A DNA stretch of 64,000 nt from Taylorella equigenitalis ATCC 35865 (GTDB lineage Bacteria; Pseudomonadota; Gammaproteobacteria; Burkholderiales; Burkholderiaceae_B), in assembly GCF_000276685.1 (NCBI RefSeq), contig NC_018108.1, forward strand, positions 1,240,001-1,304,000, read 5' to 3'. Below the pieces are notes generated by a model, which searched no databases, was not told where the DNA came from, and saw nothing but the letters and a program-made list of their open reading frames with translations. Shown in pieces: positions 43,132 to 59,100 of this stretch. The translations under genes and the position numbers were made by a program. How positions within the stretch are numbered: the first letter of the stretch is position 1; every line of letters begins with the position of its first letter.

Positions 43132-44906
43132 TACTTCGCTCCCGAAACTGACACTGTGCCACTTTTAGATGAATTAATAACTTCACGTGCATGTGCAGGG
43201 CTTAAAAGCATCTCAGATAGCCCTTTTCCAGCTTGCACCATAGGCCAAACATTTTCGTCTCGGTCGGTTATAAAATTCATAAATACAAGTCTATCCTTGT
43301 ACTTGCCAAAAGCCTCACGTAAAGCAGGTTCTACATCAGCGGTACGTTCAATGGTCATACCAATATGTCCATAAGCTTCAGCTAACTTAATAAAATCTGG
43401 CAATGACTCCATGTATGATTGCGAATATCGCTTAGAGTATTCGAGTTCCTGCCACTGACGAACCATTCCAAGATATCGATTGTTTAGGCAAATAATCTTA
43501 GGATTCAATCCATACTGCTTACAAGTTGCTAGTTCCTGAATATTCATCTGAATAGAACCCTCACCAGTAATACATGCAACAGTCGCATCTGGATGTGCTT
43601 TCAACACTCCCATTGCATATGGCAATCCGACGCCCATAGTACCAAGGCCCCCAGAATTAACCCAATGTCGTGGTTGATTAAAACGATAATACTGAGCTGT
43701 CCACATTTGATGCTGACCAACATCTGAAGTCACATACGCATCTCCGCCCGTCATTTTGCATAAAGTTTCGATAACATATTGTGGTTTAATAATTTCAGAT
43801 TCACGGTCAAAAGTTAAGGATTGACGTGCACGCCACTCATCAATTTGCTTCCACCATTGCTCATTATATGAACGATATTTCTCGCTAAATTTACCCTCTT
43901 CAGAAAGCAAACCATTAAGCTCTAGCAGGACTTCACGCACATCTCCAACAATAGGTACATCAGCTTTAATTCGCTTAGAAATAGAAGAAGGATCAACATC
44001 TATATGAATTACTTTTCGTGGCAATGAATTGTAGTTTTTTACATTGCCAATAATACGGTCATCCAAACGTGACCCAACCGCAATAAGTACATCACAATTA
44101 TGAAGACCTAGATTCGCTTCTACTGTGCCATGCATACCAGGCATGCCAACATAGTTTTTATTATCCGCACGAACGGCACCCAACCCCATTAATGTCAATG
44201 CACATGGAGCATTAGTAAGCGATACAAGTTCCGTAAGCTCATCGGTAGAATTCGAAGTAATCGCCCCACCACCAGCTAAAATATAGGGTCTCTGAGCACT
44301 TGCAATAATCTGAGCTGCTTTTTTAATCTGCCCAGAATGCCCCTTAACTACAGGATTGTAAGATCTTATCTTAACTTCACCCTGAGCAGGCATAAACTTA
44401 CAAGGCGTCATCGAAATATCTTTCGGTATATCGATTAAAACGGGACCAGGTCTTCCTGTGCGTGCAATGTGAAACGCCTTACGCACAATATCCGCAAGAT
44501 CACGCACATCACTTACAAGAAAGTTATGTTTCACACAGGGACGAGTAATGCCTATGGCATCGCACTCCTGAAATGCATCCTCTCCGATAAGCTTAGATCC
44601 CACCTGCCCACTAATGACTACAAGCGGAATAGAATCCATATGTGCTGTGGCAATGCCTGTAACCGCATTAGTCAATCCAGGTCCACTAGTTACGACACAC
44701 ACACCAACACGATTTGATACACGTGCATATGCATCTGCTGCATGCACTGCCGCCTGCTCGTGCCTAACTAAAATGTGTTCAAAATGATTTTGTTTGTGGA
44801 TGGCATCATAAATATAAAGTACCGCTCCACCAGGATAGCCAAATACGTGCTTTACCCCCTGCTCTGCGAGGCACTCAACAAGTATTTCTGCTCCGATAAG
44901 TTCCAT
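43131..44906 (-). CDS. ilvI: Acetolactate synthase large subunit
   Basis: This 591-residue thiamine diphosphate enzyme performs the first common step of branched-chain amino acid synthesis. It has the catalytic Glu in LVRHEQAAVHAADAYAR (about residue 50), FAD/CoA-like middle domain, QHQMWTAQYY and the cofactor motif GEGSIQMNIQE ending in NN (GEG instead of the common GDG). The 252-bp spacer before it (44907-45158) has a CCTAAC/GTTAGG hairpin but no leader peptide rich in Ile, Val or Leu that I could find, so control is unclear. Confidence 0.97.
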   Translation of the reverse strand: MELIGAEILVECLAEQGVKHVFGYPGGAVLYIYDAIHKQNHFEHILVRHEQAAVHAADAYARVSNRVGVCVVTSGPGLTNAVTGIATAHMDSIPLVVISGQVGSKLIGEDAFQECDAIGITRPCVKHNFLVSDVRDLADIVRKAFHIARTGRPGPVLIDIPKDISMTPCKFMPAQGEVKIRSYNPVVKGHSGQIKKAAQIIASAQRPYILAGGGAITSNSTDELTELVSLTNAPCALTLMGLGAVRADNKNYVGMPGMHGTVEANLGLHNCDVLIAVGSRLDDRIIGNVKNYNSLPRKVIHIDVDPSSISKRIKADVPIVGDVREVLLELNGLLSEEGKFSEKYRSYNEQWWKQIDEWRARQSLTFDRESEIIKPQYVIETLCKMTGGDAYVTSDVGQHQMWTAQYYRFNQPRHWVNSGGLGTMGVGLPYAMGVLKAHPDATVACITGEGSIQMNIQELATCKQYGLNPKIICLNNRYLGMVRQWQELEYSKRYSQSYMESLPDFIKLAEAYGHIGMTIERTADVEPALREAFGKYKDRLVFMNFITDRDENVWPMVQAGKGLSEMLLSPAHAREVINSSKSGTVSVSGAK

Positions 44907-45158
44907 AAGATAATCCTTTCATTACTTGCTTTGTGGGCTAACAAATCCAACGAAAAGTGTCCGAAATATAATTAGCGCTTAAGGACTCACAAAGTCCATC
45001 TACCTAAATACATATCGAAATAATCGAAGTATCAACCTACTTATGCAATGCGAATAACGCTGCTATAGTACGAAATAGATAAGCACCCTAACAGCTTCTG
45101 ACCGTTAGGTTACTGTCATAACTAACTAGTCTAATGGAACTAAAAAAAATTAGCAAGG

Positions 45159-47344
<2,186 letters not shown>

Positions 47345-48721
47345 TTAGTATTTTTTTGTGGCAATGTTTCCGTGCTCAGCCACCCACTCTTCGTCAAGCT
47401 TTCTAAGAGTATCTAGCTTTTGAGATATTTGTATCTCCAACCCACGCAACACAGGACGATACCATTTTTGCTTCGCCATATCATCAGGGAAATACCTCTC
47501 TCCCGCAGCATAACCATTAGGCTCATCATGGGCATAACGGTATCCACTACTGTAATTTAAGTCTTTCATAAGTTTCGTGGGAGCATTTCTCAAATGTAAA
47601 GGTACAGCACGCGACCCATCTTTAGATACGAATGCCTTTGCTTCATTAAAAGCTTTGTAACCTGCGTTTGACTTAGCCGCTACCGAAAGATAAATCACTG
47701 CTTGAGCCAAAGCAAGTTCACCTTCAGGACTTCCGAGCCGCTCAAAGGTTGATGCAGCATCGTTAGCTATCTGCATGGCACGCGGATCAGCCAAACCAAT
47801 ATCCTCCCAGGCCATACGCACAATACGTCGAGATAAATAACTAACATCAACTCCTCCGTCCAACATACGGCAAAACCAATAAAGAGCCGCATCTGGATCG
47901 GACCCTCGGACGGATTTGTGTAAAGCACTTATTTGATCATAAAAAACCTCTCCACCCTTATCAAAACGACGTGCATTCTGAGTTAAATATTTTTCTATAT
48001 GTTCCTTAGTGGCAATGCCCACCTCCTCAACTACTGCAGATTCAAGCACGATTTCAAGATTGTTAAGAAATCTACGAGCATCTCCATCTGACCAATGAAC
48101 AATCAAATCTAGTGCTTGCGAATCAATTTTAGTGTTGGGGTAAAACTTAGAGGCTCTCTCATATAACTGCTTAAGGTCAATTTCATTTAAAGGCTCTAAT
48201 ACATAAACACGAGCACGTGATAGTAAAGCAGAATTTACTTCAAATGATGGGTTTTCTGTTGTGGCACCTATAAATGTAAACAAGCCACTTTCTACATAAG
48301 GCAAAAATGCATCTTGTTGGGCTTTGTTAAAACGATGAACTTCATCAACAAATAGTATTGTTTTCTGTCCTAAATCCTGTGCTCTTTTTGCAGAAGCAAC
48401 TGCATCGCGTATGTCCTTTACGCCTCCAAGAACAGCAGAAATTGCAATAAAATTTGCATCAAAACCGCTAGCCATAAGGCGAGCAAGAGTAGTTTTGCCG
48501 ACACCAGGTGGACCCCAAAATATCATCGAATGAGGTCGACCAGATTTAAATGCTGTATAAAGTGGCTTACCCTTATCTAAAAGATGTTTTTGACCTACGA
48601 CCTCTTCTAATGTCTTTGGGCGAAGTTTTTCTGCGAGTGGAGAATTCAAACTGGTTTTAGAATCAGATCTTGCGTCGAACCTAATATCGGGACCATCGAA
48701 GAGATCTGATTGAGTGTTCAT
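47345..48721 (-). CDS. rarA: Replication-associated recombination protein A
   Basis: The 458-residue AAA+ clamp-loader-like ATPase has Walker [15 protein letters not shown] (about residues 69-82), Walker [21 protein letters not shown], sensor 1 [18 protein letters not shown] and the C-terminal domain typical of RarA/MgsA. It acts at stalled forks and gaps. The start overlaps the lolA stop by 4 nt. Two GTGGCAATG copies lie inside it. Confidence 0.96.
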   Translation of the reverse strand: MNTQSDLFDGPDIRFDARSDSKTSLNSPLAEKLRPKTLEEVVGQKHLLDKGKPLYTAFKSGRPHSMIFWGPPGVGKTTLARLMASGFDANFIAISAVLGGVKDIRDAVASAKRAQDLGQKTILFVDEVHRFNKAQQDAFLPYVESGLFTFIGATTENPSFEVNSALLSRARVYVLEPLNEIDLKQLYERASKFYPNTKIDSQALDLIVHWSDGDARRFLNNLEIVLESAVVEEVGIATKEHIEKYLTQNARRFDKGGEVFYDQISALHKSVRGSDPDAALYWFCRMLDGGVDVSYLSRRIVRMAWEDIGLADPRAMQIANDAASTFERLGSPEGELALAQAVIYLSVAAKSNAGYKAFNEAKAFVSKDGSRAVPLHLRNAPTKLMKDLNYSSGYRYAHDEPNGYAAGERYFPDDMAKQKWYRPVLRGLEIQISQKLDTLRKLDEEWVAEHGNIATKKY

Positions 48722-49410
48722 AGTTTTACTCGATCGACATTTTGAGGAATGTCTTTAAGTTTAAATGCAGATGCCCCTAGAGGATTACCCTCTTTAATTG
48801 ATGTAAATTTAATAGAAGTCGTTTTATCAAAAGAATCCATAATTAAAAGTTCAGTAGGCATTCCATCAATAAAATGTATATCTATATACTTCATACCAGA
48901 GTCTGACTGTTTTGGTCTAGTCCTAATCCATCCCTCTTTTTCTGGTAGATTCTCTAGTTTAAAACTAGTTTCAATTTTAGAATTTCCAAATAGAATTGAA
49001 GCAGGCGATGTGCCTATGGCTTTTTTTACGTCCCGCTCAGTAACCTGCAATAAATCTGGATCATATTGAAGAAGAACACTACCGTCCGATACTATCTGTT
49101 GCTCAAGTGGCTCCTTAACGATCCATGCAAATTTTCCAGGACGCTCAAAAACAAACTCCCCTTTCTGAAGATCGGATGTATTGAGAGTTTGCCCCTCAGC
49201 TGCACCCCATCCCAAAACGACTTGTGATTGCTCAAAAGTTCCAGATGCAGATTGCACATTATTAATAAAATTTTTTAATTGTGAACGGGCTGATACAGAA
49301 ATTGATGTAAATACCAACTTTTCGCCTTTATCTTGAGCGTGTGAAGTAGATCCTATAAAACTACTGATGGCAATGAATCCACATAATAAATATTTGGAAA
49401 GTTTATGCAT
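48718..49410 (-). CDS. lolA: Outer membrane lipoprotein carrier LolA
   Basis: I start at ATG 49410, preceded by GGGGAGGAG, because it gives a proper signal peptide (MHKLSKYLLCGFIAISSF to SHA). The longer ORF runs into ftsK. The protein of about 230 residues has the LolA pattern ASGTFEQSQVV, ERPGKFAWIVKEPLEQQIVS and LLQYDPDLLQVT. It ferries lipoproteins, such as those of the srf cluster and BamC, across the periplasm. It follows ftsK by 1 nt. Confidence 0.94.
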   Translation of the reverse strand: MHKLSKYLLCGFIAISSFIGSTSHAQDKGEKLVFTSISVSARSQLKNFINNVQSASGTFEQSQVVLGWGAAEGQTLNTSDLQKGEFVFERPGKFAWIVKEPLEQQIVSDGSVLLQYDPDLLQVTERDVKKAIGTSPASILFGNSKIETSFKLENLPEKEGWIRTRPKQSDSGMKYIDIHFIDGMPTELLIMDSFDKTTSIKFTSIKEGNPLGASAFKLKDIPQNVDRVKL

Positions 49411-49411
49411 A

Positions 49412-51808
49412 TCACTCCTCCCCATTTGGTCCAGGAACAAGAACAGTTCGATTATTATTAGATTGCATTGGAGAAACAATACCACTTGATTCCATCTGTT
49501 CTAACAATCTAGCTGCACGGTTATAACCTATGCGAAGTTGTCTTTGAACAAATGAGATTGATGCTTTTCTAGAACTAATAACAATCTCTACGGCCCTATC
49601 ATAGAGTTCATCTTTTTCACCGTCAATACCATCAGCACCCATACCGTAGAAACCGTCAGAACTTGAAACACCTTCAATAATTCCATCGACGTAAACTGGT
49701 TCACCTTGCTGTTTTAAGAACTCAACAACATTAGCTACTTCATCATCAGCCACATACGCTCCATGCACCCTTAGTGGCAGACCTGAACCAGGAGGTAAAT
49801 AAAGCATATCCCCTTGACCCAACAAAGACTCAGCACCCATTTGATCAAGAATAGTTCTAGAGTCCACTTTAGTTGATACTTGGAAAGAAATTCTAGTTGG
49901 AACGTTTGCTTTTATAAGACCAGTGATTACATCAACACTAGGTCTTTGGGTAGCCAATATTAAGTGAATACCAGCGGCACGTGCTTTTTGAGCAAGTCTA
50001 GCGATAAGCTCCTCAATTTTTTTACCAGATTGCATCATTAAATCGGCTAACTCATCAATGATTACAACAATCATAGGTAACACTTCTAAAGGCTCAGGAT
50101 CTTCAGGAGTAAGAGTAAACGGATTAGTTAAAGGTTCACCTTTTGCAGCTGCCTCCCTAACTTTATTATTAAATCCCGCTAGATTACGTGTTCCTAGTTT
50201 ACTCATTAATTTATAACGACGCTCCATCTCTGCCACACACCAATTTAGGGCATTAGCTGCATGTGCCATATTTGTAATTACAGGAGCAAGCAAATGCTGT
50301 ATACCCTCATAAACACTCATCTCAAGCATCTTAGGGTCAATTAAAATCAGCTTAACTTCATCTGGTTTAGCTTTAAACAAAATGGAGAGAATCATCGCAT
50401 TAATGCCTACAGACTTACCAGAGCCAGTTGTACCAGCAACAAGTAAATGAGGCATCTTAGCCAAATCTGCCACAATAGGGTTACCTGCAATATCCTTTCC
50501 CAAAACTATAGTAAGTAATGATGGGCTGTTATGGTACGCTTCAGAACCGATAATCTCACTTATATTTACGTATTGTCTTCTTGGATTAGGAAGTTCAATA
50601 CCCATCAAGTTTTTACCCAATATAGTTTCTACAACCCTAATGCGAACTAGGCTAAGCGATCTAGCTAAATCTTTTGATAAATTAACTATCTGAGTTCCCC
50701 TAACCCCAGTTGCAGGCTCAATTTCATACCTAGTAATTACAGGTCCAGGCTGAGCTGAAATGACTTTAACTTCTACACCAAAATCACTAAGTTTTTTCTC
50801 TATTAAACGAGATGTAAATTCTATAGTCTCATCAGTAACTGTTTCAACTTGTGCTGATGGAGGGTTTAATAAATTAATAGATGGTAAATCTACAGATGAA
50901 GCTCCATCTAGTAGCAAACCTTGCTGTGTGACAGGTTTTTTTACTACAACCCTTTGAGGTTTTAAGGTTGGCTCGCTAGTTGGCAATACCACTGAATCCC
51001 CAACATTTTTACCTATACTAGGCTCATGACGAATATCTTCGTCCTCTACTTTTGTAGATTTAAATAAAGGTTCGTGATCCTTTATTTCAATTGCTAGCTC
51101 ACTAGGTTCTACAGCGGTTCTTCGACTAGCAATTGCTGCCTCTCCTGCTTTACGATCAGCATTAGCCTCACTTACCTCTGTGAAATATCCAAATAATCCT
51201 AATATGATATCTCCCACCCATTCAAATACATCAAACCAAGAGAATTTCAAGGCAAGTGCTATCCCAATAAAAAAAACAAATAACATCAGAATATTTGTCG
51301 GAATAACACCTATCATGCTTTGAAGTAATGTAGCTAGACTAATACCAATAACTCCTCCTGCCCCACCAGGCAAGTTATAGGAAACATCTTGAAATTGGGA
51401 TGCTTCAATTATCATGGCAGAGACCATAACCATAGCGAATCCAATCCATATTTCCCACTCAACGCGGGGTAATACAAAATCAGGATTTAAAACTAATTTT
51501 TGGTATGTCCTTCGGGTTAAACTTAGTCCACGAATTAAAAGAATGAGAACTACAAACCAAGTTGAATAACCCATAAGGTATAAAACACCCTGAGAAATAT
51601 AAGCCCCAAAATATCCGAGATAATTGTGTACGTAATCATTTGAACTAACCGTACTTAACCAACCTGGATCTGCTGGGGACCATGAAAAAAGCATAAGCCC
51701 AAGCCCGAAACTTATAACAATAAAAATTAAACCCTTAATTTCGTTTAGTAGCGAACCAAAGCGACTTTGAGGCTTTGGAGCCTGAGAGGATTTCTTAGAG
51801 AGTGCCAT
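49412..51808 (-). CDS. ftsK: DNA translocase FtsK
   Basis: The product has 798 residues. Four N-terminal membrane spans (about 25-195) are followed by a short linker (about 200-310), the motor with Walker [17 protein letters not shown], Walker [12 protein letters not shown] and the C-terminal gamma winged helix ([21 protein letters not shown]) that reads KOPS. It segregates chromosomes at the septum. First gene of the minus-strand operon, divergent from trxB. Confidence 0.97.
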   Translation of the reverse strand: MALSKKSSQAPKPQSRFGSLLNEIKGLIFIVISFGLGLMLFSWSPADPGWLSTVSSNDYVHNYLGYFGAYISQGVLYLMGYSTWFVVLILLIRGLSLTRRTYQKLVLNPDFVLPRVEWEIWIGFAMVMVSAMIIEASQFQDVSYNLPGGAGGVIGISLATLLQSMIGVIPTNILMLFVFFIGIALALKFSWFDVFEWVGDIILGLFGYFTEVSEANADRKAGEAAIASRRTAVEPSELAIEIKDHEPLFKSTKVEDEDIRHEPSIGKNVGDSVVLPTSEPTLKPQRVVVKKPVTQQGLLLDGASSVDLPSINLLNPPSAQVETVTDETIEFTSRLIEKKLSDFGVEVKVISAQPGPVITRYEIEPATGVRGTQIVNLSKDLARSLSLVRIRVVETILGKNLMGIELPNPRRQYVNISEIIGSEAYHNSPSLLTIVLGKDIAGNPIVADLAKMPHLLVAGTTGSGKSVGINAMILSILFKAKPDEVKLILIDPKMLEMSVYEGIQHLLAPVITNMAHAANALNWCVAEMERRYKLMSKLGTRNLAGFNNKVREAAAKGEPLTNPFTLTPEDPEPLEVLPMIVVIIDELADLMMQSGKKIEELIARLAQKARAAGIHLILATQRPSVDVITGLIKANVPTRISFQVSTKVDSRTILDQMGAESLLGQGDMLYLPPGSGLPLRVHGAYVADDEVANVVEFLKQQGEPVYVDGIIEGVSSSDGFYGMGADGIDGEKDELYDRAVEIVISSRKASISFVQRQLRIGYNRAARLLEQMESSGIVSPMQSNNNRTVLVPGPNGEE

Positions 51809-51829
51809 AATCTAATTTATAATAGTTAG

Positions 51830-53632
<1,803 letters not shown>

Positions 53633-53636
<4 letters not shown>

Positions 53637-54091
53637 TAAATTTTCACTTCAATGCAGTAACAGGACTTTTGGTTGCCCTAGTTTTACTGGGGTATTTTGG
53701 GCATAATGTTGCGATTGCTGTATCCGCATTAGTCTTGTTAGTTATACAGCAGTCGGGATTAGCGGTTACATTGCCATGGATAAATAAAAATGGGATAAAT
53801 CTGGGAGTAATTATTCTGACCATAGGCGTTTTAAGTCCTCTAGTTTCTGGCAAAGTTGTTCTTCCTAATCTAAATGAACTTTTAGATTGGAAAATTATCT
53901 CAGCCATTGCGGTAGGCATATTGGTTGCCTGGTTTGGAGGACGTGGTGTTACTCTAATGAGATTTCAGCCGACATTGATTACAGGTTTGATTATAGGAAC
54001 ATTAATTGGAGTAGCATTCTTCAGAGGCGTTCCTGTTGGACCTCTCATCGCTGCAGGTATACTGTCCCTGTTTGTATCAAGTTCGGACTAA
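53633..54091 (+). CDS. DUF441 (YeaL-like) membrane protein
   Basis: This 152-residue protein has four hydrophobic spans and the DUF441 hallmarks GVIILTIGVLSPLVSGK and GRGVTLMRFQPTLITGLIIG then GVPVGPLIAAGI. Function unknown. It overlaps the smr gene by 4 nt, so trxB, smr, this gene and the next form one run. Confidence 0.88.
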
Positions 54092-54093
54092 AT

Positions 54094-54522
54094 ATGTCCT
54101 TATTTAATCCATCTCTAACTCAGGTACGTGAATTTTTTGTAGGGACTTTTGGTCGCTATGAAAGAAGTGAAGCCCTTGACCCTATGGGCAAACTAGCTAT
54201 TAAGTGGATTCTTAAGCATCCTGAGTATTTTGCTCTATTGCGCGACCCTGATGCAACCCGTGCGGAATTCACGGTTGCGAGTGGGCAGACTAATCCTTTT
54301 CTTCATCTATCTATGCATTTATCGATTGAGGAGCAGTTATCCATCGATAGTCCTCGCGGAATTCGTGCAATATTCGATAAGCTTGCCACAAAAAAAGGCG
54401 AACATGAGGCCCACCACGTTATGATGGAGAGTTTGGGGCAGATTATTTGGGAGTCGCAACGTGCGGGCCGACCTCCTGATCAAGAGAGATATTTGGAACT
54501 TCTGACTTTGCGTTCTGAATAG
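54094..54522 (+). CDS. DUF1841 family protein
   Basis: Translation begins at ATG 54094, 2 nt after the preceding stop; the longer ORF to 53887 is an artefact. The 142-residue protein shows HLSMHLSIEEQLSIDSPRGI and HHVMMESLGQIIWESQRAG, typical of the betaproteobacterial DUF1841 family. It is soluble, with conserved His/Glu residues. Function unknown. Convergent with the yeiH-like gene, touching at the stop codons. Confidence 0.85.
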   Translation: MSLFNPSLTQVREFFVGTFGRYERSEALDPMGKLAIKWILKHPEYFALLRDPDATRAEFTVASGQTNPFLHLSMHLSIEEQLSIDSPRGIRAIFDKLATKKGEHEAHHVMMESLGQIIWESQRAGRPPDQERYLELLTLRSE

Positions 54523-55542
54523 CTATTGAGTGCCCAATATCGATGCACCTATATAACAAATCAAAATTAGCCAGCAAAGCATAATAGTCGCAATAATATA
54601 AGGCTTAAATCCAGCTTTTTTGAACATATCCTTCTGTATAGATAATCCTAGAGCGAACATCGCAACGGTGAGTAGAAAATCGTCTACCAGAGCGATTGTT
54701 GGAGTTATCATATGCCTAATACTTAGTGGCAATAACGACGCAACTATCACTACTACCAAAAACCAAATTGCAAATACTGGAATAGACTTGCGAATAGATG
54801 AAGCCCCTTCAGGAGAGCCAAAATACGAAGAGTTCAATCCAAGCATCAGTAAGAATGGAACAAGCATAAGCACACGCAACATTTTAATAATAACGGTAAT
54901 TGAGCTTGCTTCCCCGCCTACAGAGAATCCAGCTGCAACTGCATGTGCAACCTCATGCAAACTGCCACCCATAAAAAAGCCCATCTGAGCCTTTGTAAAA
55001 CCTAATATGCCTGATTCGTAGACCAAAGGGTAAACAAACATGCATGTGGTGCCGAATACGACTACAGTGGCCACAGCAATTCCGACTTTTTGACTACTAC
55101 CTTTGACAATACTCTCTGTGGCAAGCACGGCCGCAGCCCCACAGATAGCACTTCCTGAGCTTATGAGCGAAGCAGATTGCCTATCCAGACCCATTGCCCG
55201 CGAAGCGAAAAAGCCAACAAAAAAAGTACTAAATACAATAATAAATGCATAGGCAATGCCCTCGTATCCCACAAGCATTATTTGATCAAGCGTTATCCTA
55301 AAACCATACAATATGATTCCTAGACGAAGAGCCTCTCTCGTACACTTTGCGTAAACGCCACTTAAAACAACGAGCTTGAGAATACGGGGGACAATATTGC
55401 CAACTAAAGCACCAAGCAAAACGGAAATTATAAGAGGACTTAAATGCAACGAGTTAAGCGGCGGCACTCGGGATAGTATCATCGCAACAATAGCCATACC
55501 TACCACTATTAATGTTGCTCTGATTTTTAAATCCCTAGTCAC
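54523..55542 (-). CDS. YeiH/UPF0324 membrane protein (putative sulfate exporter)
   Basis: The 339-residue product has about ten membrane spans. Family marks are LGIILYGFRITLDQI, SSGSAICGAAAVLATE, MGFFMGGSLHEVAHAVAAG and MFALGLSIQKDMF. The family is annotated as putative sulfate exporter but poorly characterised. Transcribed alone on the minus strand. A GTGGCAATR copy lies inside at 54726 and another in its upstream spacer at 55599. Confidence 0.88.
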   Translation of the reverse strand: MTRDLKIRATLIVVGMAIVAMILSRVPPLNSLHLSPLIISVLLGALVGNIVPRILKLVVLSGVYAKCTREALRLGIILYGFRITLDQIMLVGYEGIAYAFIIVFSTFFVGFFASRAMGLDRQSASLISSGSAICGAAAVLATESIVKGSSQKVGIAVATVVVFGTTCMFVYPLVYESGILGFTKAQMGFFMGGSLHEVAHAVAAGFSVGGEASSITVIIKMLRVLMLVPFLLMLGLNSSYFGSPEGASSIRKSIPVFAIWFLVVVIVASLLPLSIRHMITPTIALVDDFLLTVAMFALGLSIQKDMFKKAGFKPYIIATIMLCWLILICYIGASILGTQ

Positions 55543-55641
55543 TTTATTACTCCTGCTTATAACTATAAAGAATAAGTATATAACTAAAAACTATATAAGT
55601 GGCAATGTTAAAATAATTCATTTATTTTCTGTCCGCTCAAA

Positions 55642-56100
55642 ATGAGAAAAATTTATAAATATTTAGGCTTTTTAAGTGTTCAACTCCTGTGTGCTGCTTC
55701 TGCTATTTCTCAAGAGAGCGGTTCAAACTTGCAGTCCGATTTTCTTGCAAAATTGTATGTTACTGTGCTTGAGAGCGGTGGCAAAGCTAAATCAACGGAT
55801 GTAGTGTATGGGGTGGCTTCAAGTCGATTAAAAGATTCTTTGTTGAAACTTGAGAAATCAACCCGCAACGGTAATTCATGCGGCGTTAAAGAAAATATTA
55901 TGTGGAATGCGGATAAGCCTGATTTCAATCAATCCATAACCTTTAGCGAAATCACAAAAAATATTTTGCTCGCTAAAATCGGAGAGTCTGAGGTTGTGAT
56001 TTGGGATGTGAATTGCTTAAGTTCTGGAGCTTGCGAAATAAACGATGTGTATTTAGATGGTGACTCATTGAATAAGAGTGTAAGCAAGAACTGCAAATAA
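55642..56100 (+). CDS. Small exported protein, unknown
   Basis: This 152-residue protein has a signal peptide (MRKIYKYLGFLSVQLLCAAS..AISQ) and a mature domain of about 128 residues with four cysteines that could form two disulfides. I do not recognise the family. It stands between the yeiH-like gene and the giant autotransporter gene and ends at its own terminator. No clear ribosome site. Confidence 0.65.
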   Translation: MRKIYKYLGFLSVQLLCAASAISQESGSNLQSDFLAKLYVTVLESGGKAKSTDVVYGVASSRLKDSLLKLEKSTRNGNSCGVKENIMWNADKPDFNQSITFSEITKNILLAKIGESEVVIWDVNCLSSGACEINDVYLDGDSLNKSVSKNCK

Positions 56101-56118
56101 TTTTTTTCACATATGATT

Positions 56119-56148
56119 AAGTCCACCTGAAACGGTGGACTTTTTTTG
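56119..56148 (+). terminator. Terminator after small exported protein gene
   Basis: AGTCCACC and GGTGGACT form a stem followed by a run of T. On the opposite strand the A-rich left flank gives no strong T run for the autotransporter gene. Confidence 0.88.
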
Positions 56149-56187
56149 TATCTTGGGCTTACCACAAGGGTCCGAAGACCCTTACTA

Positions 56188-59100
56188 CTACCAGCTATAC
56201 TTAAGACCAATCTGACCTTTGATTCCTGAGCGATCTTTGCTACCTACATTAGTCTGTACTCTTATATCGCCATATAGGTTTAAAGACTTACTAACTGATG
56301 CTTGTCCTCCTAAGCCAAGCTCTAAGAATGTGCGGTTGAATTTCTCCTCCACATTATCCTTACCGATTTTGACTTTCGGATTTGATGTTAAATCAGTTAT
56401 TAAGTTAGCTGTCATATACACTGAGCTACCTACTGCAGATGCTTTAGGTGCTAAGTCATATCCCATCCTCACACCAACTCTGCCTCTTAGGGCATTTGCA
56501 TCCACTCCCTTGACTTCACGAGCTTTGTCTTTAAAGTCATCTAGGCTTAGATGTTGGTAGGCAAGCTGTGCTTGTGGCTCGATAAATCCACCTGCGGTAC
56601 CAAGTGCAAACTTATGTCCAATCTCTGCCGATAGCAACGCACTCCAGCCGCTTTGATCAGCCTTAATACCATTGCGTGCATTGTATTTATTTTTAAGCTT
56701 ACTTACTTGTCCCACTAAATCAAAATACGAACCATTAGGGTTATAGCTTGTATGATAAACACCTAGGCTTAAGGCATCTGTTGTGATACCGCCTACTAAC
56801 TTATCATCTACCACTATGCCGTTTACTTTTCTCTCTTCATCAAACGTATCCACATCCGTGTTTGTGTAACCAAACATCACCCCTGTCTCGCTTCTTGCAT
56901 TTAAGCCTCTATACTTAGTTGCAAGGTCAAAACCAAACTGCCAAGAGGAAGATTTAGACTTAGAGGAGAACTGCTTAGAGCCCGTTAAATCAAGATCAAT
57001 ACCTCTGATTCGACCCCAAACCTTACCTCCTGAGTTTGTAGATTGAGACTGAGCTCCAATCCTCTCATTTAAGGTCCCAAGGTCTGCAAACCCTGTACTC
57101 AAATTAATGGTAGGCCCTTGCAAATATCCAGGAACTGATTGTGAGAACGTACCTTTAAGTTTCCACTTATAGTTATTACCCACTTTAACAAGCTGTATCT
57201 GTTCTGCTCCCTCAGTCTCTGCTGAACCAGTAAACACATTACCCTCATGCTCTTGATCAACGGTTACTACGTCTTCAGAGTACTTATCATCCCCATAAGG
57301 ACTAACATCACCGCGTACTACGCCGTTATTACCTACTTCTACTTTAGTTAAGCCAAAGGCTTTACCTTTAACATGAAGAGCATCAGTTACCGATTCATTT
57401 GGATTATTCCAAATAGTGTTCACTTTAAGCTTAGAGCCCTCTTCACCAACATAGTCTCCTTCAACTGTTAGAGTTGAACCTACATTCGCTTTGTCGTCTT
57501 TTTCACCACCAAGGAATATTGTTCCACCTGCTTTATTAGTGAAATTACCTCCCACCACATAATCAGATTTAGAGCCAGGTCCTTGTGCTTGATCAGCTAA
57601 AAGACCTTTGTCTTCAGCTCCTACGATAAATGAGCCATTGTTTTCGATATCACCTGCTATAGAGCCGACACCTGCAAAAGTAGAGCCTGTACCAATCGCA
57701 AGTTTCTTAATCTTAAGGTCAATTGGTATATCATTTGTGCCTGCAATAAGTGTACTGCCATCGGCTCCAACCAAGTCTCCACCAAAGTTTGGCAATGTCT
57801 CTGGTATTAACTCTAAGCGACCATCAAAATTAAGAGTACCATTACCTTTAACTTTTGCATCGATTGTGCCATTAGCTGTTAAATTGATAGTACCTGAGTT
57901 ATTGGTATCAACTGTAGTAGAGCCAAGGTTTTTCTTCTCTTTAGCAGTAACGTCTGCACCATCTTCAATATCAAGCTCTGAAGCGGCTGTTAGGCCAGAG
58001 TTATCGCCTGTGAGTTCTACAGTTTTATCGGCTTTTACTGATACCAGACCATCTCCAGAAAGATCGTTATCGATTTTACCGTCCGTATTGATTATGAAAT
58101 TACCGTTTTGAGCAACTGCCACTGGACCATGGCCTGCACCATCTTCATGACCTATCTCATAGATGCCATGATCACTGACAGTGATTTTGCTATTTAATTC
58201 ATCTTGAGCACCTTCAGATTTGAGATGAGATTTTTTATCCTCTGAAGTACCTACGATTTCAAGCTCACTACTCTGAGCTCCTTTAAGAGTGCCTTCTTTG
58301 GCTATGCTTAGGCCATCTGCACAATCGCCATGAACCACAAGTTTGCCTGTTTTAAGGTCTACAGTAGAGTCTTTCTCAGCGTTTAAGCACCCAATATGAA
58401 CAGGTTTAGATGAATCTAGTCCATCTTTGATTTCAAACACTGCATCAGGATCAACATTTAAATTAGCCGTGTGTTTGTCAGCTGAACCTAGGGCATTTTC
58501 TGAGCCTGCGATAAGCTTGCCACCTAAAACATTAGTATCACCTGTAAACTCATTAGCCGAGTTGGCAATCTCTACTTTGTGAGTGTTAGGGTCATCATTG
58601 CCAGTGCCGATATCTAAACCACCTTCTCCTGTAAGCTTAGCTGTAAGTGTATTTGCACCTTCAGCTGTACTTAAAGGGTCAGCTACCAAAGAGAGTTGCT
58701 GATCTTTTAGAATATCAAGAGATTTAAGAATATAGGAAGCATAAAGACCTTTCTTAGTATCCCCATCTTGCTCTTTTTGCAGATGCGATGCAAGGTCGTA
58801 TTCACCTTTAGCTACAGCTTCATTGTTTTGAACAATATCAAGTTTAGCTGGATTAGAGATGTTATTGCCGTCTTTATCGGTAAATACAACTTCTACATTT
58901 GATTCTTCGCCTTCGACTGTACCTGTTGCTTCAATTAGAAGTACTTTATTCTCTGCATCATCCTGAGTAAGAAGAGCTTTCTCATTTTTTGCTAGAGGAT
59001 CAGATACAAACTCATCAGCGATTACTGATACCTTAGATTTATCACCTGCAGCTCTAAGAACAGGATCAACAACCGCTTGAACATTTAAGTTCTCAACTTT

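Noticed and set aside
44907..45158. Leader-peptide attenuator before ilvI
   Set aside because: A CCTAAC/GTTAGG hairpin exists, but it has no T run and no short ORF rich in Ile, Val or Leu could be found.
49411..49485. Longer N-terminus of LolA inside ftsK
   Set aside because: ATG 49410 has a strong ribosome site and a normal signal peptide; the extension is the ftsK 3' end in another frame.
53887..54093. N-terminal extension of the DUF1841 protein
   Set aside because: It lies inside the DUF441 gene in another frame; the family start is at 54094.
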